A DNA stretch of 64,000 nucleotides from CAVSJR01 sp963728285 (GTDB taxonomy: Bacteria; Actinomycetota; UBA4738; HRBIN12), in assembly GCA_963728285.1 (NCBI GenBank), contig CAVSJR010000004.1:1-64000 (forward strand). Direction: 5' to 3'. The position numbers were made by a program, and so were the translations under genes. The first letter of the stretch is position 1, and each line of letters starts with the position of its first letter. The notes below the pieces were generated by a model. The model saw only the letters and a program-made list of their open reading frames with translations. It did no database searches and was not told the DNA's origin. Below, piece after piece: positions 63,790 through 64,000 of the stretch.

Positions 63790-64000
63790 CTACTCCGTGG
63801 AATGCATGGATATCTCGAGGAGCTCGAAGGCCGGCGGACGCTCCTCTCGTTGGCTGCGGCACGTGAGCCGGCGTGGCTCGGGGCTCAGGACGGTTCGGAC
63901 CCGGACCACATAGGAGAGGTCGCTCGGGCCGGTGAACCGCGTGTGCGTTTGGCCCTCGGCGGCGTGCGCATGGTTCACGAGGCGCAGGTCGTCGATCCCC
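63790..64000 (-). CDS. 3' part of an unknown gene cut by the window edge
   Basis: The minus-strand frame is open from base 64000 to TAG at 63790-63792 and reads G-I-D-D-L-R-L then VNHAHAAEGQTHTRFTG, followed by DLSYVVRVRTVLSPEPRRL and a terminal FELLEISMHSTE. Codon bias is normal. A GTG at 63978 could start a 62-residue protein, but the frame continues upstream, so a truncated longer gene is more likely. I do not recognise it. Confidence 0.45.
   Translation of the reverse strand, partial: GIDDLRLVNHAHAAEGQTHTRFTGPSDLSYVVRVRTVLSPEPRRLTCRSQREERPPAFELLEISMHSTE

Overview
The window is high-GC DNA with strongly GC-biased third codon positions. Its gene families point to an uncultured Actinomycetota: the ClpS-DUF2017 pair, an MSMEG_6728-type glycosylase, an AlkZ-like winged-helix protein, a DUF222/13E12-type HNH nuclease behind an actinobacterial-type SOS box, Ku, UgpC-type sugar ABC transport, and many GTG starts and leaderless-looking promoters. 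I see no rRNA, tRNA, CRISPR array, insertion sequence or phage module. It reads as ordinary chromosome, probably from a metagenome assembly.

Layout. 0-2.3 kb: NTF2-like protein and DHA2 drug exporter, minus strand. 2.4-8.5 kb: a signalling operon of a LuxR-type AAA ATPase, a ferredoxin-adenylate cyclase fusion and a NarL-type histidine kinase. 8.6-15.4 kb: DNA glycosylase, lytic transglycosylase, degenerate metallophosphoesterase, Tat-exported serine hydrolase, HbpS/GlcG-like protein with formaldehyde dehydrogenase, methyltransferase. 15.4-17.4 kb: ABC-2 exporter operon. 17.9-27 kb: secreted lysozyme-like protein, alpha/beta hydrolase, membrane HAMP-cyclase, Bcp peroxiredoxin, vanadium-haloperoxidase-like enzyme, ScyD-like beta-propeller, pirin-like cupin, AlkZ-like protein. 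27.1-31.9 kb: a complete sugar ABC importer. 31.9-42.5 kb: class A PBP, glycosyltransferases, SGNH hydrolase, DNA polymerase IV, two-domain cupredoxin lipoprotein, secreted phosphoesterase. 43.1-44.3 kb: SOS-controlled HNH nuclease. 44.4-51.1 kb: three secreted metallophosphoesterases with an XRE regulator, an RTX-repeat protein and a small secreted protein. 51.4-58.2 kb: NlpC/P60 hydrolase, PotD-like lipoprotein, Ku, GH15 glucoamylase-like enzyme, aldo/keto reductase. 58.5-63.8 kb: dimethylglycine/sarcosine dehydrogenase-like enzyme, DUF2017, clpS, a second RTX protein and a membrane protein.

The most important caution is that at least about 38 single-base frameshifts interrupt otherwise intact genes. 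They cluster in some genes (seven in the dehydrogenase, four in the sugar-binding protein) while neighbouring genes are clean. On both sides of each shift the family sequence continues without loss. Uncorrected assembly indels explain this better than gene decay, so I annotate these loci as single genes spanning several frames and give each shift position.

Themes that link genes are cyclic-nucleotide signalling (two cyclases), DNA repair (MSMEG_6728-type glycosylase, AlkZ-like, DinB, Ku, HNH), cell-wall and secreted hydrolases, and C1 metabolism (a dehydrogenase that may release formaldehyde, and a formaldehyde dehydrogenase).
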